DNA from: a bacterium
GTDB taxonomy: Bacteria > UBP13 > UBA5359
DNA length: 8,780 nucleotides
NCBI GenBank assembly: GCA_028699365.1
Contig: JAQVUQ010000092.1
Coordinates: 1 to 8,780 of the forward strand
Direction of reading: 5' to 3'
Numbering within the stretch: position 1 is the first letter of the stretch; every line of letters starts with the position of its first letter. The notes under the pieces were generated by a model. It had not been told where the DNA came from. It searched no databases and saw only the letters and a program-made list of their open reading frames with translations. Of the stretch, positions 1 through 6,389 are shown piece after piece. The translations under genes and the position numbers were made by a program.

Positions 1-2912
1 CGCAGCCGGGTTGGTGAAGCCGTCAGCACCGCTTCGTCGCGCTCGATGCCGCGCCCTCGCAGAGTATTGGTGTAATCCACCAGCAGAATACCGTTCTTGA
101 CCACGATGCCCACCAGCATCAGCAGCCCGATCAGGGCTGTCAGGCCGAAGGAACGTCCGGTAAGAAAGAGTCCCAGAATTACGCCGGTGGCAGCCAGCGG
201 CACGGAGAATAGAATGGCCAGAGGATGCGTAAACGATTCGAACTGAGCCGCCAGCAGCATGAAGATCAGGCCGATGGCCAGCAATACCGCCAGCCCCATA
301 CCGCCGAACTCCTGCGCCCGGCGTTTCTGGTTGGTTCCCCAATCCCAGTAGTAACCGTCCGGCAACTGCATGCCGTCCAAAGCACGCTGAACATCCTTCT
401 GTATCTCCCCTGCGGCTCTCCCCTGCGGTGAGCCGGAAACGGCGATAAAGCGCTGGCGATCCTGGCGCGTGATCTGGCTGGGGCCATCGGCATAGATGGG
501 ATGCGCCACCTGGCGCAGCACTATCTCCCGTCCGGAACTGCTGCCGGAGCTGGGCGTAACCACCAGATTGGACATGGCGGCCACGGTTTTACGGTCTGCT
601 TCAGGCAACTGGACGATGATGGGATATTGAAAGCCGTTCTCTTGATAATAGGTGGCGATGGACCCGTTGGTAGCCGTATTCAAAGCATCGGAGATATCCT
701 TGAAGCTGACGCCGAGTTGGATGGCTTTCTGACGATCGACCTGCCACTGAACCTCCGGCATGGACTCCTGCCAGTTGACATCGACGTTCTCCAAACCGGG
801 GACGTCGCGGATGCGTCCCATCACCTCTCTGGAAAGAGCGGCCAGGGTGGAGAGATCGTTGCCGAAGATATCGATCTCCACGCTCTGATTCCCTCCGGTC
901 ATCAGCATGCTGACGATATCGTTCTGGCGCAGGCTGGGCCTGACGCCGGGTATGCGGGATAATTGCCGGCGCAGATCGCCGATAACCTCCTGCGTTGCCT
1001 GCTTGTGTCCCTCTTTCAGGCGTATGCTGACGCTTCCCTGGCTGGATACGGACGCTCCGCCGCCGCCGCGTCCTGATCCCACGGAGGCATAGGCGGTATC
1101 GACGTTGGGATTGCTGAGAATTATCTTTTCCACCTTCCCCATAACGGCATCGGTCTTATCCAGCGCCGTGCCCGGCGGAAGCTTGATCGATACGTTCAAA
1201 TCTCCGGTATCGGTCTGGGGCATCATCTCGGTCCCCAGCATCGGGATCAGCAGGCAGGCCAGCAGGCTTATGCCCAGCGCCCCGCCCACCGTCCACCAGC
1301 GATGCTTCAGAGCCCAGCGCAAGCCGTTGCGGTAACTATCATCCAGGGCTGAAAACCATGTGCCCAGGCGACTGAACAGCCGCGTGAGCCGGCTGTCGCT
1401 CTTATGCCCGCCGGCCAGTGATTCCACATGCGCTTCACCGGAAATCAGGCGGGTGGCGAGCATGGGAACGATGGTGACGGCATCCAGAAGAGAGACGGCC
1501 AGGGAGAAGATAACTACCAGCGCAAACTGGGTGAACATCTGTCCCGATTGACCTTTGATGAGCAGAAGCGGCAGAAAGACCACCATTACGGTCCAGGTGG
1601 AGGCGATAACGGCGGACATGATCTCATTGGTGCCGTTGATGGCGGCCTCGCGGGCCGATTTTTTATCCCGTTCTATATGCCGGAAGATATTCTCCAGCAC
1701 AACCACGGCATCGTCGACGATGAGACCGGTAGCCAGCGCCAGACCGCTCAGCGACATGGTATTGAGCGTGAAGCCGCACAGGTAGACCAGCGCAAAAGTG
1801 GAAATAATGGAGATGGGAATCGAGAGAGCCACCACCAGGGTGCTGCGCACGTTGCGCAGGAAGAAGAGCAGGATCAGGATGGCCAGCACGCCGCCGATAA
1901 CGGCGTTGAGCAGCAGGTCGTTGACGGAGTGCTGCACATACTTGGACTGGTCGTAAGCCACACGATACTTAATGTTGGGATATATCTTTTTTACGCGCTC
2001 CAGGCGTTCCATGACCGATTTTACAGTGGTGATGGTATTGGCATCGCTCTGTTTGGTTATGCTCAGTCCCACGGCAGGCTGGCCGTTGAGACGGGCTAAA
2101 ACACGCCTCTCCTGGTGATAATCCCGGACCTCAGCCACATCGCCTATGGTCACGATCTGCCCGTTGGGTGCGGTCAACGGAATGGCGCGCACATCTTCGG
2201 GACTGGTCAGCCAACCCAGGCTGCGAATGGTGTACTCTGTATCGCTCTGCCTGGCGATGCCGGCCGGAGCGTTGATGTTCTCCTGGATAAGACGTCGCAT
2301 GATATCGGCCAGGGCCAGATGATGGGCTCTCAGGCGCACGGGATCGACATCGATAATAACGGCACGCGTCTGACCGCCGGTCACCGTGGCCGAGGCCACA
2401 CCGTCGGCCGATTCCACCAGCGGCGCAATCTGATTGTCCAGCAGGGTGCGAAGCTTGACGGGATCGTCCTCGCCGTAAACACCCAGCGTCAAAACAGGCA
2501 TCTGGTTGGGATCGAACTTGGAAACGGTGGGATTCTGCAGCGTGTCATCGGAAGGAAAGCTGCGCTTGGCGCGCTCGATGCGCTGCATGACGTCGATAGC
2601 CGCCTGCCCGATATCCGTGCCCCAGTTGAACTGAACGCGGACGCTGGAGCTGCCGGCATTGGTAGTGGAACTGATCTGGTAGAGGTTGGGCACGGAGGAG
2701 AGCGCCTGCTCTATGGGGCGCGTTACCTGTGCCTCCACCTCCTCCGGCGCGACATTGGGCCATTGCGTGGAAACGTTAACGGTAGGCAGGGTAACTTTAG
2801 GCAGCAGGTCCACCGGCAGCCTGGTCAGGCAGATGGCTCCCAGGAGGACCAGAGCGGCAATTTGCATGGTGACGGCTACGGGTCTGGTAACCGCATATTT
2901 AGCTATATTCAT
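1..2912 (-). CDS. HAE1-family RND multidrug efflux transporter, 3' end cut by window edge
   Basis: Inner-membrane proton/drug antiporter of the AcrB/MexB type, expected to work as a trimer with the adaptor encoded just upstream and a TolC-like outer-membrane channel. I read 970 codons in one unbroken frame from the ATG at 2912. The N-terminus has the usual short cytoplasmic start and first membrane helix (about residues 9-30), followed by the PVDLLPKV and APEEVE...PIE segments of the family. TM4 carries GLIVDDAVVVLENI with the proton-relay pair Asp400-Asp401. TM10 carries VGIVVKNGILLVDY with Lys939. These match AcrB Asp407/Asp408 and Lys940, so the pump should be functional. Two periplasmic loop regions lie between TM1-2 and TM7-8. 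The second holds a glycine-rich stretch at residues 612-619. About 80 residues (TM11-12 region) should lie past the left edge. The start is supported by a purine-rich ribosome site (AGGA, 7-base spacer) in the 9-base gap after the adaptor stop. Substrate cannot be deduced; HAE1 fits better than the heavy-metal RND class. Confidence 0.96.
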   Translation of the reverse strand, partial: MNIAKYAVTRPVAVTMQIAALVLLGAICLTRLPVDLLPKVTLPTVNVSTQWPNVAPEEVEAQVTRPIEQALSSVPNLYQISSTTNAGSSSVRVQFNWGTDIGQAAIDVMQRIERAKRSFPSDDTLQNPTVSKFDPNQMPVLTLGVYGEDDPVKLRTLLDNQIAPLVESADGVASATVTGGQTRAVIIDVDPVRLRAHHLALADIMRRLIQENINAPAGIARQSDTEYTIRSLGWLTSPEDVRAIPLTAPNGQIVTIGDVAEVRDYHQERRVLARLNGQPAVGLSITKQSDANTITTVKSVMERLERVKKIYPNIKYRVAYDQSKYVQHSVNDLLLNAVIGGVLAILILLFFLRNVRSTLVVALSIPISIISTFALVYLCGFTLNTMSLSGLALATGLIVDDAVVVLENIFRHIERDKKSAREAAINGTNEIMSAVIASTWTVMVVFLPLLLIKGQSGQMFTQFALVVIFSLAVSLLDAVTIVPMLATRLISGEAHVESLAGGHKSDSRLTRLFSRLGTWFSALDDSYRNGLRWALKHRWWTVGGALGISLLACLLIPMLGTEMMPQTDTGDLNVSIKLPPGTALDKTDAVMGKVEKIILSNPNVDTAYASVGSGRGGGGASVSSQGSVSIRLKEGHKQATQEVIGDLRRQLSRIPGVRPSLRQNDIVSMLMTGGNQSVEIDIFGNDLSTLAALSREVMGRIRDVPGLENVDVNWQESMPEVQWQVDRQKAIQLGVSFKDISDALNTATNGSIATYYQENGFQYPIIVQLPEADRKTVAAMSNLVVTPSSGSSSGREIVLRQVAHPIYADGPSQITRQDRQRFIAVSGSPQGRAAGEIQKDVQRALDGMQLPDGYYWDWGTNQKRRAQEFGGMGLAVLLAIGLIFMLLAAQFESFTHPLAILFSVPLAATGVILGLFLTGRSFGLTALIGLLMLVGIVVKNGILLVDYTNTLRGRGIERDEAVLTASPTRL

Positions 2913-2930
2913 GATCTATTCCTATCTCCT
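2913..2930 (-). promoter_or_regulatory. ribosome binding site of the RND gene
   Basis: Between the adaptor stop codon (2924-2922) and the RND ATG (2912) the minus strand reads AGGAGATAGGAATAGATC. The proximal AGGA sits 7 bases before the ATG; a second AGGAGA overlaps the last adaptor codons. This placement suggests translation of the pump is coupled to that of the adaptor. Confidence 0.7.
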
Positions 2931-4547
2931 GCCCGATTGATTGCGCCGTCCTCCGCCAGGTCCGCCCTTGCCTTCACGGCCCGTACCGAGCTGCTGTCCC
3001 TCGCGCACGGGTGAGGCGCTCATGGTAACGACTCTGTCCCTGGGGGTCAACCCTGCCGTAATGCCTATCCAGCCGGCATCCGAAGCACCCGTAACTACCG
3101 GGCGGCGCACAGCTTTGCCGTCACGTCCGGCGGCAATGACGTAACTGCTTCCGTCTTTGTCGGTCTTAACGGCCTCACGCGGCACTGCCAGCATACCGGA
3201 GGCTTGACCGGTTACCAGAGTGACATGCGCAAACATGCCGGCCTTAAAGATGTTATCGCTGTTGTCCAGGAGCACGCGGACGGTATACTGCCGGCTCAGA
3301 GAGTCGGCGGAAGGATTGATCTGGGCGATACGGGCGGCAAAGGTCCGGCCTTTGAGAGAATCGAAGGTAACGTCAGCCTTCTGGTTGAGATGGATCTTAA
3401 CACAGACGTCCTCCGGCACGGCGATGGTCACCCAGACCTTGTTCATGGCCTGGACCGTAAGCAGAGGCTGGCCTGACAGCGCCAGGGCACCGGAATCCTG
3501 ATTCCGCGCGGTGACCACACCGTCCAGAGGAGAGCGCAGCACCGTATCGGCCAGCTTGGACCGGGCACCATCCAGCGATGCCTGGGCCACAGCCACTCCA
3601 GCGCTCAGAGCTTCGAGGTTCTGGCGGTAAGCCGGCGTCTGGCGGGCATTTGCCCGGGCATATTCCAGCGAGGCTTTGGCCTGAGCCACTTTGGCACGTG
3701 CGGCTTCGATATCCGCATAAGCCTTGCCCCGGACTATGCTGCCCTGCTGCTCGGCCGAGCGCTTCTGCGCCGATACCGAGCCGACGGCGGCGGCGGCGGA
3801 TTGCAGTTGCCCTCTGGCCGTTTCCACCAGAGATTGCTGGACGCTGACGGCGGTCCTGGCATCATCCACATCCTGCGTGGCTACATACCCCTGCTTATAC
3901 AGACCTAAAACACGATTGTATCTGGCGGTGGCGTTATCCAGATTAGCCTGCGCACTCTTAATATTGGCATTGGCGTTGGCGACTGCGGCGTTGGCGCTGT
4001 CTATCTTGCTTTGCGCATCTTCCAGCGAGGCCTTGGTAGCCACCAACTGAGCCTTGTATGTCTCTTCCACCTGATGCAGATCAGCCTGGGCACCGGCCAG
4101 ACCGGCTTGCTGTTGCTGAATCTGCGTGGTGACGGCGCTGTCCGTAGTTGTTTGCGTCAGCCGGGCCTGGGCCAGCCGGTATCTGGACTCGGCCAGCGCC
4201 GCCTGCTGCCGCCGCACTTCGGCCTGCATCTCGGATGGATCTATGCGGACAAGCACCTGTCCCTGCCTGACACGATCACCTTCACGCACTTCCAGATAAT
4301 CGATCTGTCCCGTAACCTTGGGCGATATCTTAATGTTTTTGATCGCTTCCACACTGCCGGTAGCCTGGAATGTATCGACAATATCACGGATTTGAGGGCT
4401 TGCCAGTTCTACGGACACCGGCATGCCGGTGCGTGCCGTGCGCTGAGCCGTCTGGGAAGCTGTCTCGGCCCGCTTCTGGGCCACGCGCCAGCCTATCAAT
4501 CCAATAAGTACCAGAAGAGGGATAATCACTAAAAGCCGTTTTTTCAT
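2922..4547 (-). CDS. periplasmic adaptor (membrane fusion protein, HlyD/AcrA-like) of an RND efflux pump
   Basis: Adaptor linking the RND pump to an outer-membrane channel; 541 aa from the ATG at 4547. Order: positively charged N-terminus with one membrane anchor (residues 4-20, no lipobox cysteine); beta-barrel start (about 44-75); first lipoyl half (about 76-102, KVTGQIDYLEVREGDRVRQG); a long Ala/Gln/Asn-rich coiled-coil region (about 105-335); second lipoyl half (about 338-366, LRSPLDGVVTARNQDSG); beta-barrel (about 370-445); membrane-proximal domain (about 450-520); and a Gly/Arg-rich tail (521-541). At the hairpin turn, residues 212-223 fit the RxxxLxxxxxxS TolC-docking motif of AcrA (R212, L216), with Ala223 in place of Ser. 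The protein is much longer than AcrA-type adaptors (about 380-400 aa), the extra length being in the hairpin. It is the first gene of a two-gene operon with the RND pump. A TTG 12 bases upstream would overlap the ribosome site, so ATG 4547 is preferred. Confidence 0.95.
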   Translation of the reverse strand: MKKRLLVIIPLLVLIGLIGWRVAQKRAETASQTAQRTARTGMPVSVELASPQIRDIVDTFQATGSVEAIKNIKISPKVTGQIDYLEVREGDRVRQGQVLVRIDPSEMQAEVRRQQAALAESRYRLAQARLTQTTTDSAVTTQIQQQQAGLAGAQADLHQVEETYKAQLVATKASLEDAQSKIDSANAAVANANANIKSAQANLDNATARYNRVLGLYKQGYVATQDVDDARTAVSVQQSLVETARGQLQSAAAAVGSVSAQKRSAEQQGSIVRGKAYADIEAARAKVAQAKASLEYARANARQTPAYRQNLEALSAGVAVAQASLDGARSKLADTVLRSPLDGVVTARNQDSGALALSGQPLLTVQAMNKVWVTIAVPEDVCVKIHLNQKADVTFDSLKGRTFAARIAQINPSADSLSRQYTVRVLLDNSDNIFKAGMFAHVTLVTGQASGMLAVPREAVKTDKDGSSYVIAAGRDGKAVRRPVVTGASDAGWIGITAGLTPRDRVVTMSASPVREGQQLGTGREGKGGPGGGRRNQSGRR

Positions 4548-4551
4548 CTGT

Positions 4552-4557
4552 CTCTCC
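4552..4557 (-). promoter_or_regulatory. ribosome binding site deciding the adaptor start
   Basis: On the minus strand GGAGAG lies 4 bases (its GGAG core 6 bases) before the ATG at 4547. The in-frame TTG at 4559 overlaps this site and has no ribosome site of its own, so it is rejected as the start. Confidence 0.7.
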
Positions 4558-4571
4558 AAAGATTGTTACTG

Positions 4572-4591
4572 CGTTCGTATGCGTACAAACG
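4572..4591. repeat. 20-base imperfect palindrome in the efflux leader
   Basis: CGTT (4572-4575) pairs with AACG (4588-4591) and GTA (4577-4579) with TAC (4584-4586) around a TGCG centre, with a single mismatch at 4576/4587. It lies about 25 bases from the adaptor start codon. It could be a second regulator site or an RNA hairpin close to the ribosome site. Confidence 0.35.
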
Positions 4592-4595
4592 ATTC

Positions 4596-4617
4596 GGCGA
4601 AACCGGAAAGCTTCGCC
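4596..4617 (-). promoter_or_regulatory. stem-loop in the efflux mRNA leader
   Basis: GGCGAA (4596-4601) and TTCGCC (4612-4617) form a 6-base-pair stem with a 10-base loop, located between the candidate start point and the adaptor gene on the minus strand. There is no T-run after it on that strand, so it is not an intrinsic terminator. A role in mRNA stability or translation is possible but unproven. Confidence 0.35.
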
Positions 4618-4623
4618 AGTCAG

Positions 4624-4656
4624 CGTATAAAACGTATCACGCCATACTATTATACG
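4624..4656. repeat. inverted repeat overlapping the efflux promoter, possible operator
   Basis: CGTATAA (4624-4630) is exactly mirrored by TTATACG (4650-4656), and inside it GTAT (4634-4637) is mirrored by ATAC (4644-4647), both centred at about 4640. The right arm covers most of the candidate -10 box for the minus-strand operon and the centre falls on its predicted start point. That is a classic place for a dimeric repressor to bind. The operator role is inference; the symmetry is seen directly. Confidence 0.45.
4649..4654 (-). promoter_or_regulatory. candidate -10 box for the RND efflux operon
   Basis: The minus strand reads a perfect TATAAT at 4654-4649, which would start transcription near 4642 and give a leader of about 95 bases. 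No good -35 hexamer stands 16-18 bases upstream (CAACAA at 17; TTGCAA is present but at a 20-base spacing), so the promoter may be weak or activator-dependent. The box overlaps the right arm of the dyad at 4624-4656. Confidence 0.4.
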
Positions 4657-4665
4657 AATACTCGC

Positions 4666-4684
4666 CGTTTTTTGTTGCAAAACG
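4666..4684. repeat. inverted repeat CGTTTT/AAAACG upstream of the efflux -10
   Basis: CGTTTT (4666-4671) pairs with AAAACG (4679-4684); an alternative register pairs TTTTG (4670-4674) with CAAAA (4678-4682) around a 3-base centre. It covers the position where the -35 of the minus-strand promoter should be. It could be a protein-binding site; the sequence may also be symmetrical simply because of its base runs. Confidence 0.3.
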
Positions 4685-4731
4685 AACGCTTAATCTTAAT
4701 ATTAATTTCAACACCGGCTTTACATTACCTC

Positions 4732-4760
4732 TATACCGTTGGCTTCTCCTGTGTTATATT
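4732..4760 (+). promoter_or_regulatory. candidate extended -10 promoter for the ABC exporter
   Basis: TATATT at 4755-4760 is preceded by TG at 4752-4753, giving an extended -10 element (TGnTATATT) with one mismatch to TATAAT. A -35 at the normal 17-base distance (TATACC, 4732-4737) is poor, as is common for extended -10 promoters. Predicted start is near 4767, giving a leader of about 40 bases before the ATG at 4806. Confidence 0.45.
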
Positions 4761-4805
4761 CGCCTGTAGGACAGTCAATACGCAGCCTTAGCAAGAGGAA
4801 TCGCA

Positions 4806-5606
4806 ATGAATATCCTGGAGACACATGATCTTACCAAAGAATTCGGCCGGTTTACCGCCGTGGCACAGTTATCCATCGCCGTAGCCGGCGGTGAAACCTT
4901 TGGCCTGCTGGGCCCTAACGGAGCCGGAAAGAGCACGGCCATCAAGATGATGACCACCCTGCTGCCGCCCACATCGGGAACGGCCGGGATTGCGGGCTAC
5001 GATATCGTTCGCCAGGCCGGAGCGGTACGGCGCGTCATCGGCTATGTGCCGCAACTCCTCTCGGCCGACGGCACGTTGACCGGCTATGAAAATCTGCTGA
5101 TTTTCGCCAAGCTTTACGATATTCCCCGTCGCGAACGCAAAGAGCGGATCGACTCGGCCCTGGAATTCATGGGGCTGTCCGATGTCGCCGGCCAACTGGT
5201 GCGCACTTACTCCGGAGGAATGATACGCCGCCTGGAGATAGCCCAATCCCTGCTGCACAAGCCGCAGGTGCTCTTTCTGGACGAGCCTACCGTCGGTCTG
5301 GACCCGGTGGCCCGGCATCTGGTCTGGGATCATATTACGGAACTGCGCCGCGAGTACGGCACCACCATCTTTCTGACCACGCATTTCATGGAGGAAGCCG
5401 ATATCCTGTGCCACCGCGTGGCCATCCTGCATCACGGCACCGTCCGTGCCATCGGTTCTCCCGCTGAACTGAAGTCCTCGCTGAATATTGCCGAGCCGAC
5501 TCTGGACGATGTCTTCGTGCATTACGCCGGCGATTCTTTAGCAACGGAAGAAGGAGGTTTCCGTGAAGCATCACGATTGCGACGCATTACCCGCCGGCTG
5601 GGATAG
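4806..5606 (+). CDS. ABC exporter ATP-binding protein, DrrA/daunorubicin-resistance type
   Basis: Cytoplasmic ATPase that should power export through the permease encoded next; 266 aa. Motifs in order: Walker [10 protein letters not shown] (36-44), Q-loop Gln83, signature YSGGM (135-139), Walker B VLFLDE (155-160), D-loop GLDP (164-167), and switch His193. All catalytic residues are present. The overall pattern ([28 protein letters not shown]) is that of the DrrA group that pairs with ABC-2 permeases for drugs, polyketides or lipids. The C-terminus is short: after GSPAELKSS only a few residues separate it from the terminal [13 protein letters not shown] motif, where longer DrrA proteins (about 310-330 aa) hold an extra C-terminal subdomain. 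The last 14 codons overlap the permease gene. Ribosome site AGAGGA (4794-4799) lies 6 bases before the ATG. Substrate unknown. Confidence 0.93.
   Translation: MNILETHDLTKEFGRFTAVAQLSIAVAGGETFGLLGPNGAGKSTAIKMMTTLLPPTSGTAGIAGYDIVRQAGAVRRVIGYVPQLLSADGTLTGYENLLIFAKLYDIPRRERKERIDSALEFMGLSDVAGQLVRTYSGGMIRRLEIAQSLLHKPQVLFLDEPTVGLDPVARHLVWDHITELRREYGTTIFLTTHFMEEADILCHRVAILHHGTVRAIGSPAELKSSLNIAEPTLDDVFVHYAGDSLATEEGGFREASRLRRITRRLG
5551..5557 (+). promoter_or_regulatory. strong ribosome binding site inside the ATPase gene, fixing the permease GTG start
   Basis: AAGGAGG, a near-consensus ribosome site, lies 5 bases before GTG at 5563. It sits within the ATPase coding frame and decides the permease start in favour of this GTG. 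Its strength may ensure permease translation despite the non-ATG start and the overlap. Confidence 0.8.
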
Positions 5607-6384
5607 CCCCTTGGCAACCCTGACGGGCTTCTTCCGTAAAACGTTCGTCATTGCCGAACTGGAGATCCGCAAGCTCAGGCATGACCCCACCGAACTCTTC
5701 TTCCGGGCGGTGCAGCCGGCCCTCTGGCTGCTGGTTTTCGGCCAGGTATTCGGCCGGATGCGCGGCACCGGCATACCACAGTACCGGGATTTCATCGCCC
5801 CGGGGATACTGGCGCAGAGCGTACTCTTCATCGCCATCTTCTACGGCATTGCCATTATCTGGGAGCGGGATCTGGGCATCGTGCATAAATTTCTGGTCAG
5901 CCCGGCCCCGCGCTCGGCCCTGGTGCTGGGCAAAGCGCTGTCCGCCGGCATACGCGCCCTGTCGCAGGTAGTCATTATCTACGTTCTGGCTGCCGTCATC
6001 GGCGTCCATATCAACTGGCATCCGGCGGCTCTGCTTGGTGTAGCGGCGGTGGTCGTGCTGGGCGCGGCCTGTTTTGCTACCTTCTCCCTGGTCATTGCCT
6101 GCATCGTGAAAACGCGTGAGCGCTTCATGGGCATCGGCCAGGTCATGACCATGCCGCTCTTCTTTGCCAGCAACGCCATCTATCCCATCGACATGATGCC
6201 GCGCTGGCTGCAAGTCATTGCCGGAGGCAACCCGCTGACATACGAGGTGGACGCCCTGCGCAGCCTGATGCTGGTTCAGGGAGCAAGCCATTACGGAATC
6301 GGGCTGGATATAGGCGTCCTGATAGCGGCGACGGCGATCCTTACCGCCGTAGGGGTCAGGTTGTACCCGAGGGTGGTTACGTGA
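5563..6384 (+). CDS. ABC-2 type transporter permease, DrrB/YadH-like
   Basis: Inner-membrane subunit of the ABC exporter; 273 aa, the usual length for the family. It has an amphipathic N-terminal stretch (about 20-50), then about six hydrophobic segments: roughly 52-64, 80-100, 118-148, 156-182, 192-208 and 248-266. The family hallmark region FASNAIYPIDMMPRWLQ followed by GGNPLTYEVDALR (residues 201-233) is clear, as is YRDFIAPGILAQS (74-86) near the second segment. Transport direction is inferred as export from the family. It overlaps the ATPase gene by 44 bases in a different frame and begins with GTG after a strong AAGGAGG site. Its stop codon is 5 bases from the convergent trpA stop. No accessory lipoprotein or regulator is seen beside the pair. 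The substrate cannot be told from the sequence. Confidence 0.93.
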   Translation: MKHHDCDALPAGWDSPLATLTGFFRKTFVIAELEIRKLRHDPTELFFRAVQPALWLLVFGQVFGRMRGTGIPQYRDFIAPGILAQSVLFIAIFYGIAIIWERDLGIVHKFLVSPAPRSALVLGKALSAGIRALSQVVIIYVLAAVIGVHINWHPAALLGVAAVVVLGAACFATFSLVIACIVKTRERFMGIGQVMTMPLFFASNAIYPIDMMPRWLQVIAGGNPLTYEVDALRSLMLVQGASHYGIGLDIGVLIAATAILTAVGVRLYPRVVT

Positions 6385-6389
6385 TTCTC

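Larger units (their letters stand above)
4548..4805. other. divergent intergenic region between the RND efflux operon and the ABC exporter
   Basis: A 258-base non-coding region, clearly more AT-rich than the flanking genes, especially 4620-4735. It separates two divergently transcribed export operons and holds a candidate promoter for each, four inverted repeats and a short perfect palindrome TTAATATTAA (4696-4705) in the most AT-rich part. No regulator gene lies in the window, so any repressor or activator acting here would be encoded elsewhere. Short open frames through this stretch have no ribosome sites or recognisable products. Confidence 0.75.

Noticed and set aside
501-962. A 153-codon plus-strand open frame
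   Set aside because: Opposite the second periplasmic domain of the RND pump; composition reflects the reverse strand of that gene.
1428-2099. A 223-codon plus-strand open frame (His/Gln/Gly-rich)
   Set aside because: Antisense shadow of the RND transmembrane region, including the essential Asp-Asp motif; no ribosome site or family match that I recognise.
2115-3014. A 299-codon open frame on the plus strand opposite the RND gene
   Set aside because: It is antisense to the clearly conserved RND coding frame, has no recognisable domain and a composition typical of the reverse of a GC-rich gene (His/Gly/Arg/Gln-rich).
4011-4532. A 173-codon plus-strand open frame
   Set aside because: Antisense to the adaptor gene, whose frame has all expected domains.
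4548-4559. Earlier TTG start (4559) for the adaptor
   Set aside because: It overlaps the ribosome site that serves the ATG at 4547; starting at ATG gives the normal MKKR signal-anchor beginning.
4563-4791. Short plus-strand open frames of about 70 codons in the intergenic region
   Set aside because: No ribosome sites, AT-rich composition unlike the genes here, and they run across the promoter and dyads.
4869-5522. A 217-codon minus-strand open frame opposite the ABC ATPase
   Set aside because: Shadow of the ATPase, which has every nucleotide-binding motif in the plus-strand frame.
5587-6291. A 234-codon minus-strand open frame opposite the ABC permease
   Set aside because: Shadow of the permease; no membrane segments or known motifs.
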